A program made the position numbers and the translations under genes. A stretch of 64,000 bases of DNA from Flavobacteriales bacterium. Lineage in GTDB: Bacteria; Bacteroidota; Bacteroidia; Flavobacteriales_D; Sanyastnellaceae. The stretch lies in assembly GCA_018402085.1 (NCBI GenBank), contig JAGYJM010000002.1, positions 2,170,001 to 2,234,000 on the forward strand, in the 5' to 3' direction. The notes beneath the pieces were generated by a model. It searched no databases. It was not told the origin of the DNA and saw nothing but the letters and a program-made list of their open reading frames with translations. Positions 63,425 through 64,000 of this stretch are shown here, piece by piece (positions within the stretch are counted from its first letter, which is position 1; the number at the start of each line of letters is the position of its first letter).

Positions 63425-63907
63425 AACGGATGCGCGTGGCGCATCCCTCCCGGGTTGACGCCTGAAACAAAGACCGGATGCGCGTGGCGCATCCCTCTCG
63501 GTGGATACGACTATTCACATTATTCGCCAATGCTCGGACGGCTGGGAGGCCGTCCCTCTCGGGTCACCGCCTTAAACAAAGAGCGGATGCGCGTGGCGCA
63601 TCCCCCTCGGTGGATACGACTATTCACATTATTCGCCAATGCTCGGACGGCTGGGAGGCCGTCCCTCCCGGGTTGACGCCTGAAACAAAGACCGGATGCG
63701 CGTGGCGCATCCCTCTCGGTGGATACGACTATTCACATTATTCGCCAATGCTCGGACGGCTGGGAGGCCGTCCCTCCCGGGTTGACGCCTTAAACAAAGA
63801 GCGGATGCGCATGGCGCATCCCTCTCGGTGGATACGACTATTCACATTATTCGCCAATGCTCGGACGGCTGGGAGGCCGTCCCTCCCGGGTTGACGCCTT
63901 AAACAAA
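63425..63907. repeat. Tandem repeat of about 109 bp with two hairpins per unit
   Basis: One short and four longer units. Each unit has GGATGCGC-gtg-GCGCATCC and GGACGGC-tgggag-GCCGTCC, joined by ggtggatacgactattcacattattcgccaatgc, split here by position (about 63497-63533). The second hairpin is the same type as in the tails of the 60-bp arrays. No gene; short ORFs across it are repeat artefacts. Confidence 0.92.
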
Positions 63908-63909
63908 GA

Positions 63910-63929
63910 GCGCCGCAAGGATGCGGCGC
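63910..63929. repeat. GCGCCGC hairpin, AAGGAT loop orientation
   Basis: GCGCCGC-AAGGAT-GCGGCGC, fourth copy of this hairpin in the window. Confidence 0.75.
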
Positions 63930-63976
63930 ATTTCCCTTTCCGTGTGAATCACATTTTCACCTATCTTCGCAACGAA

Positions 63977-64000
63977 CTTATCAAGAAAGACGGAGGGAAT
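63977..64000 (+). promoter_or_regulatory. 5' end of a SAM-I (S-box) riboswitch, cut by window edge
   Basis: cttatcaagaaagacggagg is the conserved start (P1 and left side of P2) of SAM-I riboswitches. TATCTTCG (63962-63969), a one-mismatch -7 element, precedes it at the right distance for a transcript start. It points rightward to an unseen gene, presumably of methionine or sulfur metabolism. Confidence 0.75.

Noticed and set aside
63320-63894. ORFs of 118 and 138 residues in the terminal tandem repeat
   Set aside because: Repeats of the same hairpin units read as protein; no start context and no domain.

Overview
The window comes from a chromosome of a Bacteroidota bacterium, most likely a flavobacterium-like lineage. 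The evidence is as follows. Several secreted proteins end in type IX secretion (T9SS) sorting domains. Promoter-like TAnnTTTG -7 elements sit just upstream of many starts, and Shine-Dalgarno sequences are mostly absent. Bacteroidota-typical families are present (DUF3078, DUF3127, bacterial GH3, SiaB-like kinase, K+-dependent membrane pyrophosphatase). The initiator tRNA lacks an encoded CCA.

Layout. 1-4.3 kb: a truncated T9SS protein, a DUF3078 outer-membrane protein, two MscS-type channels, a small protein and an ECF sigma factor. 4.7-12.2 kb: MFS transporter, SMI1/KNR4-like protein, MOSC protein, an unknown small protein, M16 peptidase, an FG-GAP repeat T9SS protein and a LytTR response regulator. 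12.2-19.4 kb: a leftward run etfB-etfA-bifunctional nuclease-nupC-like-purE-flavin reductase-DUF3127-atoE-like. 19.6-31 kb: pdhB, hppA, a YceI lipoprotein, deoxynucleoside kinase, a propeller-like protein, GH3, and a 1302-residue glycine-rich secreted protein with a near-identical internal duplication. 31.2-34.5 kb: a collagen-motif lipoprotein, then a tandem array built from the 3' end and terminator of the initiator tRNA gene. The array is interrupted by a complete IS1595-type element with 8-bp target duplication and a passenger gene. 34.5-42.5 kb: era, ispE, an LptF/G permease, tgt, DUF554, hsp20, a muramidase-like protein, a WYL regulator and two small unknown genes. 53.7-63.3 kb: a small ORF, siaB-like, HD protein, GATase-like secreted protein, dnaB, a lipoprotein with a frameshifted start, a BNR-repeat protein and metK. 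The right edge carries a tandem repeat and the first bases of what looks like a SAM-I riboswitch.

The most unusual region is 42.6-53.4 kb. Two copies of a gene pair (a T9SS-sorted secreted protein, plus a tail-fibre-like protein with an endosialidase-type S74 chaperone and a T9SS domain) lie between three arrays of a 60-bp palindromic mosaic repeat with 19, 7 and 14 units. The copies are identical over long blocks but sharply divergent in others, and each is preceded by a (GA)n tract of different length. This looks like a recombinogenic, expandable surface-protein cassette locus.

A second genome-scale pattern is a set of about ten 20-22 bp hairpins with covarying stems, a four-base loop and a conserved GATGCG tail, found both between genes and in frame inside genes.
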